A stretch of 64,000 bases of DNA from positions 2,583,545 through 2,647,544 of the forward strand of contig OY282385.1 of NCBI GenBank assembly GCA_958295935.1, in the 5' to 3' direction. The notes under the pieces are model-generated. The model was not told where the DNA came from and ran no database searches. It saw nothing but the letters and a program-made list of their open reading frames with translations. Positions 1-8,674 of this stretch are shown piece by piece; position 1 is the stretch's first letter; each line of letters opens with the position of its first letter. This stretch comes from an uncultured Dehalococcoidia bacterium. GTDB taxonomy: Bacteria > Chloroflexota > Dehalococcoidia > Lucifugimonadales > Lucifugimonadaceae. Made by a program: the position numbers and the translations under genes.

Positions 1-136
1 GAGTCGGTCACTGATGACTCGGACCTGGAAGAGGTCTATAACACCGAAAGGTATCTCCTATACGTCGCCTGCACCCGTGCCCGAGACTATCTCCTCATGA
101 CCGGCGTCGGAGTTCCTGGACGACCTTCGAGTGTGA
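1..136 (+). pseudogene. 3' end of UvrD/Rep-type helicase, frame broken near its end
   Basis: The window opens inside a coding region. Frame 1 reads RYLLYVACTRARDYLLMTG, the last conserved motif of UvrD/Rep superfamily 1 helicases (CTRAR). After about base 106 the expected family ending, SEFLDDLRV followed by TGA at 134-136, continues in frame 2 instead. Frame 1 itself runs on to 294 with a low-complexity tail unlike the family. The simplest reading is a small deletion near 104-108. The bulk of the gene lies outside the window, so whether it is otherwise intact is unknown. Family assignment is firm; the frameshift is inference from the expected C-terminus. Confidence 0.6.
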
Positions 137-294
137 GTAGTGGCCGAGTAGGGGTTTGTGTCAAACCTTGGAGGTTGCGGGCTACACGCGGCGGAAGCGA
201 TGGCGGGCGACAGGGCGGGGTAGGAGCTAGGTTGAAGGCTTTTTCCACCTCGGTCAGCGTGTGGCGGTTGACGGCGCGGGGGAGAAGCGCCTGA

Positions 295-434
295 GGGGCC
301 GTCAGGAATCGATGCATTTGCATTCCACTGCGCGCACCGGTGGGCGCGGTTCCGAAACGTAGGTCGTATCGTTCCGGTACGCTGCGACTCCGCCCACCGG
401 CGGGTGTGGGACAATGTAATCTTCGAGGCCAATC
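295..434. other. Intergenic stretch, no gene seen
   Basis: Between the helicase end and the restriction-gene remnant. Open frames here lack family resemblance and overlap one another. I see no convincing promoter or terminator. Confidence 0.4.
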
Positions 435-659
435 ATGGTTAATCGCTTCTACGAACAACCCATACTCAATTCTCCCTATGAGTACCCGGCGATGCACTGG
501 GAGCTTGACGCTCAGGGCGTGCGGATCGAGATGGTCGTGTGTAACCGGCGCGGCGCGGAGATCAAGTCGGGGAGGGATATTGCGAAGCGATTGCGACCCG
601 GGGAGCCGGTTGGTCGGCGGGCGCTGGGCGACCTTATTACGAAGGTGCGCCGAGATTGA
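435..659 (+). pseudogene. N-terminal remnant of BPTD_3080-type restriction endonuclease
   Basis: A 74-codon ORF whose first half (FYEQPILNSPYEYPAMHWEL) is the characteristic N-terminus of the BPTD_3080-like type III restriction endonucleases, which are DEAD/DEAH proteins of roughly 900-1,000 residues. After about residue 35 the similarity to what I know of the family stops; the rest (RRALGDLITKVRRD) looks like unrelated tail sequence, and a stop follows. No helicase or nuclease domain follows, so this is a truncated remnant. The matching Mod-type methylase N-terminus survives as a chimera at 22781, so a former type III restriction-modification system may have been broken up. The next gene starts 19 bases downstream. 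Confidence 0.6.
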
Positions 660-678
660 AACGAGGGTTTGGTAGCAG

Positions 679-3600
679 TTGAATTCTGACGCGGTGATAC
701 ATGAAGGACAGGTGCTGACCGGGCCGTTGTTCAACGAGCCGATGCGGGTTGAGACCGTCCGCTCAAGCGGCGCTGATGCGGTGGAGGCGGGTCTGGTCGG
801 TCAGCGGACGGAGCGGTTCCGTCGGGTTACGCTGACCTCTGCCGACGTCGCTGATCTGGTCATCGCCGACTCGACTCTTTCCTACGAGGGCGACGGGCGG
901 CTCCTGCGGCTTGGCCTCCAGGCGTATTCCCTTGGCATCGCCTACGAGTTCGACCCCTACTTCGGTCTGTCCATCTCGCGGGTGGACCCGCTGCCGCACC
1001 AACTCGAGGCGGTCTACGAGCGCTTCTTGAAGCTTCCCAGCGTGCGATTCCTGCTGGCCGACGACGCTGGCGCGGGCAAGACGATCATGGCGGGGCTGCT
1101 CGCCCGCGAGCTCAAGCTTCGGGGGCTTGCGGAGAGGGTTCTCATCGTTTGCCCGGCGAACCTGACGTTCCAGTGGCAGCGGGAATTGAAGGAGAAGTTC
1201 GACGAGAGGTTCCTGATATTCAGGGGCGACGACATCCGCGATCAGTTCGGCGTCAACCAGTGGCTGGACCAGAAGCAGGTCATCACCTCTCTGGATCTGG
1301 CGAAGCGCGACGACATCTTGCCGGGCCTGCGGCAGGCTCGCTGGGACCTTGTGATCGTGGACGAGGCGCACCGCATGTCGGCGCGTGACGAGACGCACAA
1401 GAGTCAGCGCTACCGGCTGGGGGAGATTCTGCGTGACAGCGCCGACAACATACTGTTGTTGACTGCCACTCCGCATAAGGGTGACCCGCAGAACTTCACC
1501 TTGTTCCTGCAACTCCTCGACCGCGACGCCTATGCCGACGTGAAGTCCATCCGCGAGGCTATGGAGCGTAGGCGGGCGCCTTTCTATCTGCGTCGGACGA
1601 AGGAGGCGATGGTCTATTTCCCGGAACGGCAGCCGGATGGCGTCTGGGCTGCGAAACCGGTGTTCACGAAGCGAATTACCCGCACGGCCGACTTCACCAT
1701 CGACGGGGACGAGCTGGGCTTGTACGGAGAGGTGAGCCGGTTCGTGAAGAGTCAGAGCAGACGTGCATCGGCGCAGGGTGACGACCGGCGGGCTCGCGCG
1801 GTTGGCTTTCTCATGTCGCTGTACCAGAGGCGCCTTGCCTCCAGCGCGTACGCGATGCGCCGCTCGCTGGAGAACCGGGCCAGGCGATTGGAGGAGGGGC
1901 TCAAGCAGGCGCAGAGCCTTGCCAAGAAGGCGCCGCCGGACCTGCCCGATTGGGATGAGCTCGAGGAGTTGGAGGATGCTGACCGCGAGCGGCTGGAGCG
2001 GATGCTGGATGCCATCACGCTGGCCGGCAACGCGGAGGAAGTCCGCAGAGAGGTCGCTGAGCTTCGGGATCTTGCCGGCCGGGCCAAGAAGGTCGAGTCA
2101 TCCGGTGCGGAGGCGAAGCTCAGACGTCTCAAGGCGATTCTGGAGGAGCAGGGGTTCTTCGAGGACCGTGGCCAGCTGCTGCTGATATTCACTGAGTTCA
2201 AGGACACCCTGGACCACCTGATGGATCAGTTGAAGTCTTGGGGATTCAGTGTGGGAAGCATCCACGGGGGCATGAGGCCGGGGTCGCGCGATGAGCCGGG
2301 TTCCCGGTTGTACGCGGAGCAGCAGTTTCGCGACGGCGGCATTCAGGTTCTGGTGGCTACGGAGGCGGCCGGCGAGGGCATAAACCTCCAGTGTTGCCAC
2401 ATCCTCTTCAACTACGACATTCCCTGGAACCCGAACCGGCTGGAACAGCGCATGGGCCGCATACACCGCTACGGCCAGCGCTTCGACTGCCTCATCTTCA
2501 ATTTCGTCGCCACTAACACCATTGAGGGGCACGTGCTCCAACGTCTGCTCGAAAAGCTGCAGGAAATCAGGGACGCGTTGGAAGACGATGCGGTATTCAA
2601 CGTGGTCGGGGAGTTGTTGCCGGCGGCCCAGGTGGAGCGAGTGTTCCGTGACTTCTATGCGGGGAAGCTGGGTGACGCGGAATTGGAGGATAGTCTTCTC
2701 CGGGACGTTGACGAAAGCCGCTTCCGCGACATTTGCCAGACGGCCCTGGAGGGTCTGGCCTCCAGGGGCCTGAATCTCTCCATGCTGGTCGAGCGCCGCG
2801 CCCGCGCTCAGGAGCGCCGGGTCGTGCCTGAGACCATTGCGCGTTTCATCGTGGAGTGTGCACGCGACGCCTCTCTGAGCCTGAGTCCGGTGGGCAGCCT
2901 GCCGCACACCTTTGATCCGGGCCGCACGCCGTCAAGTCTGAAGCGGTACGAGCGGGAGCCGGACTGGAGGCTGTCTGAGGTGGCGTCTCGGTACCCGCGC
3001 CTCTCGACGGACCGGGGCACGGCGGAGGGCGACAACCTGGAGTGGGTAACTCCTGGTCACCCGTTGTTCGAGGCTTTGCGCCGCCACTGTCTGGAACTTG
3101 GGCAAAGGGCGTTTGACAAGGGCGCCTGCTTTCACTCCATCGAGCACGAGGTCCCTACGCGCCTCGACTTCTATCGTGCGAGGGTCGTGGACGGCCTCGG
3201 TCGCGTCATCCACGAGCGATTGTTCACCGTCGAGTTGAAGGAAGGCGCAGCGCCCCGCCTCCGCGAGCCGGACGTCCTCGGGAATCTAACTCCCACGGCC
3301 GTATCGGGCGGTCTGCCCTCGGTAGCTTCTCTTCCTGAAGCTGACGTCTGGCTGAACGAGCACGCTCTAACGCCGTTCATAGACGAGGTTCGTTCGGAGC
3401 GGCTGCCGGAAGTCAAGCGGGTCGCCGAGCACGTTGAGATCGCCCTGACGGAGGTTCTGCAGCGCATAGACGAGGAGGTAGGACTCGCCGCGGAGGAGGT
3501 GAAGCAGCAGACTGTCGGCGCGGCGGGACGGCTATCCCGTGCCGAGGTCCGACAGGACGAGGCGATGGCTCGCCGCGAGCGGCGCAGGCGCGAACTCACT

Positions 3601-4113
3601 CAGCAGAGAGCGCTGACGCTTCAGGCGGTCGAGCGGGTCGCCAGCGTCCTGGTCCTGCCCCATCCCGAGGGCAGGGACCCCGGGGTGACGCGGCTGATTC
3701 CCAACGCCGAGACTGAGATGGCGGCTATGCGGACGGTCATGGAGTACGAAGAGTCACAGGGCCGCAAGGTGTACGACGTTCACGAGAAGAATCTTGGCTA
3801 CGACGTGACCAGTCTGGATACTGATTCCGGGGAGTTGCGCCTGATCGAAGTGAAGGGTCTTGGGGCGGCCACCGGTACTATCCTGCTGACGCCGAACGAA
3901 CGTCGGGTGGCTGAGGACCGCCGAGACTGCTACTGGTTGTACGTGGTGACCAACTGCGCCGCTAAGCCGATTTTGCAGGAGCCTATTCGGGATCCGGCCA
4001 AGTTCGATTGGCGCGAGGTCATCAAGGTGCAGCACTACCGGCTGGAAGTTGATGCGATGACTCGGCCTATGCGGGTGCGGGAGGAGCGGGCGGGATTTGG
4101 GGGTTTGGCATGA
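679..4113 (+). CDS. SNF2-family helicase with C-terminal DUF3883 domain (DrmD-like)
   Basis: A protein of 1,144 residues. The N-terminus carries a GPLFNEPMRVETVR signature. Helicase motif I is near residues 128-135 (DDAGAGKT), the DEAH box near 228-231, and motif III reads LLTATPHKGD. The C-terminal helicase lobe has ATEAAGEGINLQ and QRMGRIHRYGQ. From about 1,020 a DUF3883 domain follows (DVTSLDTDSGELRLIEVKGL), a module common in DNA-defence helicases. It resembles DISARM DrmD, but no drmA, drmB or drmC is present. I read it as the translocase of a DUF1156/DUF499 defence system. The start is a TTG at 679; GTG at 694 is an alternative. Its stop overlaps the ATG of the next gene (ATGA), and its last ~70 bases are duplicated at 5565. 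Confidence 0.85.
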   Translation: MNSDAVIHEGQVLTGPLFNEPMRVETVRSSGADAVEAGLVGQRTERFRRVTLTSADVADLVIADSTLSYEGDGRLLRLGLQAYSLGIAYEFDPYFGLSISRVDPLPHQLEAVYERFLKLPSVRFLLADDAGAGKTIMAGLLARELKLRGLAERVLIVCPANLTFQWQRELKEKFDERFLIFRGDDIRDQFGVNQWLDQKQVITSLDLAKRDDILPGLRQARWDLVIVDEAHRMSARDETHKSQRYRLGEILRDSADNILLLTATPHKGDPQNFTLFLQLLDRDAYADVKSIREAMERRRAPFYLRRTKEAMVYFPERQPDGVWAAKPVFTKRITRTADFTIDGDELGLYGEVSRFVKSQSRRASAQGDDRRARAVGFLMSLYQRRLASSAYAMRRSLENRARRLEEGLKQAQSLAKKAPPDLPDWDELEELEDADRERLERMLDAITLAGNAEEVRREVAELRDLAGRAKKVESSGAEAKLRRLKAILEEQGFFEDRGQLLLIFTEFKDTLDHLMDQLKSWGFSVGSIHGGMRPGSRDEPGSRLYAEQQFRDGGIQVLVATEAAGEGINLQCCHILFNYDIPWNPNRLEQRMGRIHRYGQRFDCLIFNFVATNTIEGHVLQRLLEKLQEIRDALEDDAVFNVVGELLPAAQVERVFRDFYAGKLGDAELEDSLLRDVDESRFRDICQTALEGLASRGLNLSMLVERRARAQERRVVPETIARFIVECARDASLSLSPVGSLPHTFDPGRTPSSLKRYEREPDWRLSEVASRYPRLSTDRGTAEGDNLEWVTPGHPLFEALRRHCLELGQRAFDKGACFHSIEHEVPTRLDFYRARVVDGLGRVIHERLFTVELKEGAAPRLREPDVLGNLTPTAVSGGLPSVASLPEADVWLNEHALTPFIDEVRSERLPEVKRVAEHVEIALTEVLQRIDEEVGLAAEEVKQQTVGAAGRLSRAEVRQDEAMARRERRRRELTQQRALTLQAVERVASVLVLPHPEGRDPGVTRLIPNAETEMAAMRTVMEYEESQGRKVYDVHEKNLGYDVTSLDTDSGELRLIEVKGLGAATGTILLTPNERRVAEDRRDCYWLYVVTNCAAKPILQEPIRDPAKFDWREVIKVQHYRLEVDAMTRPMRVREERAGFGGLA

Positions 4114-4303
4114 ATGAAAGGGACGTAATCGAAGGCGCTCGACAGTCGTCGGCGGGGGCGGGGCTCGACCGGGGGGTTCTTGACGACATCATCGGTCGCA
4201 TCGTCGAGGCGGCGGAGCCGGAGAGGATCATCCTCTTTGGGTCTGCCGTTCGGGGGGAGATGAGCGGGCATAGCGACGCGGCCTTGCTCATCGTCGAGGA
4301 CTG
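4044..4303 (+). repeat. Direct repeat copy 1 (helicase 3' end plus MNT 5' half)
   Basis: Nearly identical to 5565-5822. It covers the last ~70 bases of the helicase gene and about 190 bases of the MNT gene. The two copies flank the AlbA_2 gene. Confidence 0.85.
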
Positions 4304-4310
4304 GGTATGA
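4110..4310 (+). pseudogene. Truncated MNT-type nucleotidyltransferase (copy A)
   Basis: This 66-codon ORF is nearly identical over its first ~57 residues to the intact nucleotidyltransferase at 5631. It keeps GSAVRGEMS, but the catalytic SDVD of the intact copy is SDAA here, and the frame ends soon after. Both active-site change and truncation argue against function. It starts in the ATGA overlap with the helicase and ends in another ATGA overlap with the AlbA_2 gene. It could still act as a translational-coupling leader. It is best explained as the duplicate left when the AlbA_2 gene entered the locus. Confidence 0.75.
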
Positions 4311-5539
4311 ACCGCGCTGAGTTTTTGGAACTGCTAAGGCACGGTGAAAACTCTGGCGTCGAATTCAAGCGGGACGACGTCGGGAATGTCGATGCTGCCA
4401 GGGAGCTGGTTAGCTTTTTGAATTTAGACGGGGGGGTTCTCTTATTGGGAGTGGAAGACGATGGTTCAATTTCCGGCGCCGTGCGTGCTGATCTGGAGGA
4501 ATGGGTTGCGGAGCTGTGCAGAATCAAAATTGACCCGCCTATCGTCCCGCATATGGTTTGGCACGCGGATGGTTCCACGGGCAGGCGGGTCTTGGCGGTA
4601 AAGGTTACGGCCGGTCCTGACAAGCCATACGCCTTGGTGCACAACAACCGACGTACTTACTTGATTCGCGTCGGCAGTACGTGCCGTGAAGCGAGCAAGG
4701 AAGAGCTTGAGCGGATGTTTCAGGCTTCCGGGCGACTGAGATACGGGCTGAAGCCAGTCCCTGGAACGGCTATGGCTGACCTAGACGTGCGCCGTTTGGG
4801 AGACTATTTCTCCCGTGTGCTACGAGCAGACGCGCCTTCCCGGAGCAGCTACGCGGAGTGGGAGACGTTGCTTTGCAATCTTGAGTTGGCTACGACTTCA
4901 CTTGGCGAGGTTCACGTCACTATCGACGGGTTGATTCTGTTTGGCGAGAATCCTGCTCGCTTCCTTCCCCAATCGGGTATTCGTGCGATCTGCTATGCGG
5001 GGTTGGAACCGGATTACGCGGTCCGTGCGGACGAGGAGATCAAGGGGCCTCTGGTTCCTCTTGAGAGCGCTGGCGGGTTGACGATCGAGCCTGGAATCGT
5101 GGATAGAGCCTGGGATTTCATGCGGCGAAATACTGCTCCAACGGCGTGGCTCGAGGGTGCACGGCGGCGGACGGGTTGGGAGTACCCGGAGGAGGCCATC
5201 CGGGAAGTCCTGGTCAATGCGCTGGTGCACCGGGACTACAGCATCTCCGGGGCTGACGTCACGTTGGCGATATTTTCCGATCGTATCGAGGTTCAAAGTC
5301 CGGGCAGGTTGCCCAATACGGTGACCATCGCGGGGATGAAGGCGGGGATGCGATATGCTAGGAATCAGACATTGGTGAACGTGATGCGGGATTACGGATA
5401 CGTGGATGCCAGGGGCATGGGGATACGTAACAAGGTAATTCCAAGTATGCTTGCTCACAACGGCACAGCCCCGGATTTGATAGAGGACGAGTACAGGTTC
5501 ACGGTGCGGCTGTGGAAGGAGCCCAAGGCGTCCCTGTGA
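4307..5539 (+). CDS. AlbA_2 (Schlafen-type) DNA-binding protein with HATPase_c_4 C-terminus
   Basis: A protein of 410 residues. The N-terminal ~120 residues are an AlbA_2/Schlafen domain (SGVEFKRDD, LVSFLNLDGGVLLLGVEDDG, and RRTYLIRVGSTCREAS). The C-terminal third is typical of COG2865 proteins with a GHKL-like ATPase fold (EEAIREVLVNALVHRDYS and DRIEVQSPGRLP). Such proteins are frequent in defence islands as predicted regulators or nucleases; the activity of this one is unknown. It starts in an ATGA overlap with the truncated MNT copy. It is flanked by a 258-bp direct duplication, so it looks inserted. Its last codons and stop (5522-5539) match the end of the unrelated DUF3226 gene at 10443-10460 in 17 of 18 bases. 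Confidence 0.85.
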   Translation: MNRAEFLELLRHGENSGVEFKRDDVGNVDAARELVSFLNLDGGVLLLGVEDDGSISGAVRADLEEWVAELCRIKIDPPIVPHMVWHADGSTGRRVLAVKVTAGPDKPYALVHNNRRTYLIRVGSTCREASKEELERMFQASGRLRYGLKPVPGTAMADLDVRRLGDYFSRVLRADAPSRSSYAEWETLLCNLELATTSLGEVHVTIDGLILFGENPARFLPQSGIRAICYAGLEPDYAVRADEEIKGPLVPLESAGGLTIEPGIVDRAWDFMRRNTAPTAWLEGARRRTGWEYPEEAIREVLVNALVHRDYSISGADVTLAIFSDRIEVQSPGRLPNTVTIAGMKAGMRYARNQTLVNVMRDYGYVDARGMGIRNKVIPSMLAHNGTAPDLIEDEYRFTVRLWKEPKASL

Positions 5540-5564
5540 TTCCCGCGTCTTTAGGCGGTTGGCA

Positions 5565-5822
5565 GGAAGTTGATGCGATGACTCGGCCGATGCGGGTGCG
5601 GGAGGAGCGGGCGGGATTTGGGGGTTTGGCATGACTGAAAGGGACGTAATGGAAGGCGCTCGACAGTCGTCGGCGGGGGCGGGGCTCGACCGGGGGGTTC
5701 TGGAGGACATCATCGGTCGCATCGTCGAGGCGGCGGAGCCGGAGAAGATCGTCCTCTTTGGGTCTGCCGTTCGGGGGGAGATGAGCCGGCATAGCGACGT
5801 GGACCTGCTCGTCGTGAAGGAT
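5565..5822 (+). repeat. Direct repeat copy 2 (helicase 3' end plus MNT 5' half)
   Basis: The second copy of the repeat at 4044-4303. The helicase tail portion is non-coding here because it lies between genes; the MNT portion is the start of the intact gene. Confidence 0.85.
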
Positions 5823-5996
5823 GGTTCGGACCTGCGCAAGCTCACGGGGCAGATATACCGCAGTCTGCGCGGGGTCGGGGTTGCGGTGGACGCTATCGTG
5901 GTCACTCCGGCTGACGTGGAGCGCTACAGAGACAGCCATGCTCTGGTGATCAAGCCGGCCTTGCGGGAGGGTAGGGTGGTGTATGAAGCCGCGTGA
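5631..5996 (+). CDS. MNT-type minimal nucleotidyltransferase (antitoxin of MNT-HEPN pair)
   Basis: A protein of 121 residues with the nucleotidyltransferase signature G44-S45 followed by D56 and D58 (SDVDLLV). MNT proteins paired with HEPN proteins act as antitoxins; in the characterised MntA-HepT system the antitoxin adds AMP to the toxin. The reading frame is complete. Its 3' end overlaps the HEPN gene by 14 bases, giving strong coupling. The 3' end is repeated as remnants at 8464 and about 10496. Confidence 0.88.
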   Translation: MTERDVMEGARQSSAGAGLDRGVLEDIIGRIVEAAEPEKIVLFGSAVRGEMSRHSDVDLLVVKDGSDLRKLTGQIYRSLRGVGVAVDAIVVTPADVERYRDSHALVIKPALREGRVVYEAA

Positions 5997-6005
5997 GCGC
6001 TTTTC
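5973..6005 (+). repeat. 33-bp MNT/HEPN junction repeat, copy 1 (in intact genes)
   Basis: Spans the MNT stop and the HEPN start. Exact copies occur at 8491-8523 and 10561-10593. Confidence 0.9.
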
Positions 6006-6375
6006 AGCGGACGATCCGCGGGAGTGGATGAATCGCGCCCGAAGCAATCTGGCTAGGGCGAAGAATCGCATTCCGGGCGTCTATCTCGAAGACCTTTGCT
6101 TCGATGCGCAACAGGCGGCTGAGAAGGCCATCAAGGCCGTGATGATCAAGCGCGGGATTGATTTTCCTTACATTCACGACCTCGGCCACCTCTTGTTTGT
6201 GCTCGAGGAGGCTGGCGAGACTATCCCGGAGGGGGTCCAAGCTGCGGAAACGCTTACCACCTACGCTTCGATCACGCGCTATCCTAGTACTGGCAGCCCG
6301 GTTTCTCCGCAAGAGCATATGGAAGCGGTAGAGATTGCTGAGGGGGTGGTTCGATGGGCCGAGGTGCGGTTGTGA
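5983..6375 (+). CDS. HEPN-domain protein (COG2250-like), toxin partner of MNT
   Basis: A protein of 130 residues, all helical in appearance, with the COG2250-type pattern (AQQAAEKAIKAVMIKRG, then FPYIHDLGHL). An R57...H65 pair sits where HEPN ribonucleases carry their RX4-6H motif, though the spacing here is seven residues, so nuclease activity is uncertain. It is translated in overlap with the MNT antitoxin. Its stop overlaps a GTG that begins a degenerate copy of the DUF1156 methylase start. This suggests that HEPN was once followed directly by the methylase. Confidence 0.85.
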   Translation: MKPRERFSADDPREWMNRARSNLARAKNRIPGVYLEDLCFDAQQAAEKAIKAVMIKRGIDFPYIHDLGHLLFVLEEAGETIPEGVQAAETLTTYASITRYPSTGSPVSPQEHMEAVEIAEGVVRWAEVRL

Positions 6376-6440
6376 TTTCTGCGTTGTGTGGGGGGTTGGT
6401 TGGGGTGGATTTGCCGATTGCGGGGGTGTTTCGGCGGACA
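6373..6440 (+). pseudogene. Degenerate 5' end of a DUF1156 methylase gene
   Basis: Read from the GTG at 6373, the sequence gives VISALCGGLVGVDLPIAGV. The intact methylase at 11676 starts MIPAGCKRLGEVDFPIAAV. The order and spacing of the matching residues agree, and both begin in a stop-start overlap (GTGA here, ATGA there). The frame has drifted and has no methylase body; the OLD-type gene begins at 6449. It marks the ancestral border between the MNT-HEPN pair and the methylase. Confidence 0.65.
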
Positions 6441-6448
6441 AGGAGGGC

Positions 6449-8467
6449 ATGGTGCGACTGAAGGCATTCAAAGTTGAGAATTACAAATCCATCCTGGATT
6501 CGGGCTGGGTCGAGGTGGACGACGTCACGGTGATCGTGGGCAAGAACGAATCGGGCAAGACGGCCCTGCTGCAGGCGCTGCACAAGTTCAACCCGTTCGA
6601 TCCTGATCCCTATACGCTCGACCGCGAATGGCCTCGCCGCGACAGGAAGGGCCGGTCTCCCGATGCGGTGGTCGTAAGGGCGCGCTTCGACTTCGGAAAT
6701 GAGGAATCGAGAGAGATTACTGAACTCACAGCCAGCGTTGTAGAGCAAACTGGCGTTGAGATTGCAAGGCGGTATGATGGCGGATATGCCTATAAGCTTT
6801 TGCCTGGCGGAGACGTTATTCTAGGCGCGAAACAGGAGGTACTGGACCTTCTGAGATCAATAGGTGAAATTGAAGGTACGCCCGCAGAATTCAAGGAACG
6901 TTTGCCGCGTATACGAGATGAAGCCATGCGGATTCTTGAAGGCAAGGGCCCCGCCGCGTTTAGGGAATATATCAACTATTGGAGAGCCGAGATGAATTCT
7001 GCCATTCAAGAAAGCAAAGGGTGGGACAGAGTCGAGGGCGAAAGGGCCAAAGGTGCTCTTGACCGAGTGCTGGGGCTGATAGAAATCTGGGATCAGAGGA
7101 TAGGACTGGAAGAATTAATCACTGGCTGGATTCCAACGTTCATCTACATGGATGACCATAAGCCTTTCCGGGGCAGCGCCCAGCTCAATGAAATCAAAAA
7201 CAGAGAGGGTCGTAATCGGCTTACCGGTGAGGACAAGACCTTTCTTATGATGCTGGAGATGGCCGGGTTAGACTTCGACGAGGAGTGCCGACGCGCTGAT
7301 GCCCAAGACAGAGAGCAGCGCATGCTGGACATGCCCGATGCATCCTCTACTCTCACCAACCTTCTGGCCGACCACTGGTCTCAGCGCGAGTACAAAATCC
7401 GCATTGAAGCGGACGGTCACCACGTATCCGTTTTCGTCAGCGATGAAGTTGATCCGGCGCTCGTTTCGCTGAACGACCGATCGAGGGGCTTCCAGTGGTT
7501 CTTCTCGTTCGACACCACCTTTCTTCACGGGACCAAAGGAACTTTCAGGAACGCCGTCATTCTTCTGGATGAGCCTGGCCTGCATCTCCACGCCTCTGCT
7601 CAGCGCGATTTACTGTTGCGTCTACGTGAATATGCCAAGGATAACCAGCTCATCTATACGACGCACATGCCGTTCATGATCGACATGGAGCGCCTTGACG
7701 ATATCCGAGTCTGCGTTGAGAGCAAGGACCGGGGCACCACTGTCTCCGCGAATTGGTATGGCACAGACAGGGAAGCTATATTCCCGCTTCAGGCGGCGCT
7801 TGGACTTTCGATCAGTCAAAGCTTGTTCATGGGGCCATACAATCTTGTCGTCGAGGGCGTGACGGACTTTTGGTTTCTTTCCGCGATGGCAGAGAATCTC
7901 CGATCTGAAGGCCGGAGTTCATTGGACGAACGACTCGTCATCACGCCGTCGGGGGGAGCGACGAAGGCCGCATCCGTGTCGACTATGCTCCATGGTCAGC
8001 GACTCAACGTCGTCGTGCTCCTCGACTCTGATATTGCGGGGAAGAGCGTCCGAGAAAGGTTAATCAAGGACTGGATCATAAAAGATCGTCAGGTGCTTCT
8101 TCTTGGGCAAATCCTCGGGCGCGACGATGAGCCCACGTTGGAGGACGTGTTTTCTGATGAGCTTTACCTGCGATTCGTGAATGACGCGTATGAACGGGAA
8201 CTTGAGGGCTCGCCGATTGCGGCGGAGGAAATTGGAGGAAGCGGGCCGATAGTGCGGCGTGTGGAGGAGGCGTTCAGGGCGCGCGGGATGGTGCGGAACT
8301 CTGAGGGCAAGGCGTTCAACAAGGGTCGTGCGGCCAGGCGGATGTTGAGCGAACTGCCCAAGACCGGTTTGGCTGAGTTACCGGAAGAGACGGTCGAGAA
8401 CTTCCGCAAGTTGTTCATGGCAATCAACAAGGCGATGCCCGGTTTGCGGGGCGAGGCCGCGTCGTGA
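6449..8467 (+). CDS. OLD-family ATP-dependent nuclease (AAA ATPase plus TOPRIM)
   Basis: A protein of 672 residues from the ATG at 6449, which is preceded by AAGGAGG at 6440-6446. The Walker A is at residues 31-38 (GKNESGKT). The Walker B is near 370 (ILLDEPGLHLH), followed by YTTHMPFMI. A TOPRIM domain follows: VVEGVTDFW near 467 and LLDSDIAG near 526. This is the OLD layout: an SMC/ABC-like ATPase driving a TOPRIM nuclease, as in GajA-like anti-phage proteins. No UvrD-like GajB partner is adjacent. Its GTGA stop overlaps a remnant of the MNT 3' end. It probably entered the locus as one gene. Confidence 0.88.
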   Translation: MVRLKAFKVENYKSILDSGWVEVDDVTVIVGKNESGKTALLQALHKFNPFDPDPYTLDREWPRRDRKGRSPDAVVVRARFDFGNEESREITELTASVVEQTGVEIARRYDGGYAYKLLPGGDVILGAKQEVLDLLRSIGEIEGTPAEFKERLPRIRDEAMRILEGKGPAAFREYINYWRAEMNSAIQESKGWDRVEGERAKGALDRVLGLIEIWDQRIGLEELITGWIPTFIYMDDHKPFRGSAQLNEIKNREGRNRLTGEDKTFLMMLEMAGLDFDEECRRADAQDREQRMLDMPDASSTLTNLLADHWSQREYKIRIEADGHHVSVFVSDEVDPALVSLNDRSRGFQWFFSFDTTFLHGTKGTFRNAVILLDEPGLHLHASAQRDLLLRLREYAKDNQLIYTTHMPFMIDMERLDDIRVCVESKDRGTTVSANWYGTDREAIFPLQAALGLSISQSLFMGPYNLVVEGVTDFWFLSAMAENLRSEGRSSLDERLVITPSGGATKAASVSTMLHGQRLNVVVLLDSDIAGKSVRERLIKDWIIKDRQVLLLGQILGRDDEPTLEDVFSDELYLRFVNDAYERELEGSPIAAEEIGGSGPIVRRVEEAFRARGMVRNSEGKAFNKGRAARRMLSELPKTGLAELPEETVENFRKLFMAINKAMPGLRGEAAS

Positions 8468-8602
8468 TCAAGTTGGATCTGCGGGAGGGCAGGGTGGTGT
8501 ATGAAGCCGCGTGAGCGCTTTTCGGCGGACGATCCGCCGGAGTTACTGGGCGTGGATGCGATGAGCTGGGGGGTGCGGGCGCTGGGGGATTGGGTAGAGT
8601 AG
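8464..8602 (+). pseudogene. MNT 3' / HEPN 5' remnant, copy 2
   Basis: Bases 8464-8514 encode VIKLDLREGRVVYEAA and a stop, matching the last residues of the intact MNT (VIKPALREGRVVYEAA). From 8501 a HEPN start follows (MKPRERFSADDP), which diverges after twelve residues and stops at 8602. It contains the exact 33-bp junction repeat at 8491-8523. It lies between the OLD gene and the next cargo module. Confidence 0.8.
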
Positions 8603-8674
8603 CATATCGAGGTGAAGGAGCTGCGGGCTGCGGCCCGGCTGGCTGAGCCCGTCTGAAGAGGAGCATCAAGACCC
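8603..8674. other. Short spacer with possible unidentified remnant
   Basis: Reads HIEVKELRAAARLAEPV before a stop in one frame, which looks like a C-terminal tail of some gene, but I cannot place it. The next ATG is preceded by GAAGAGGAG. Confidence 0.3.

Noticed and set aside
4044-5822. Transposon-type target-site duplication
   Set aside because: 258 bp is far longer than transposase-made duplications, and no transposase or inverted ends are present; homologous or tandem-duplication mechanisms fit better.
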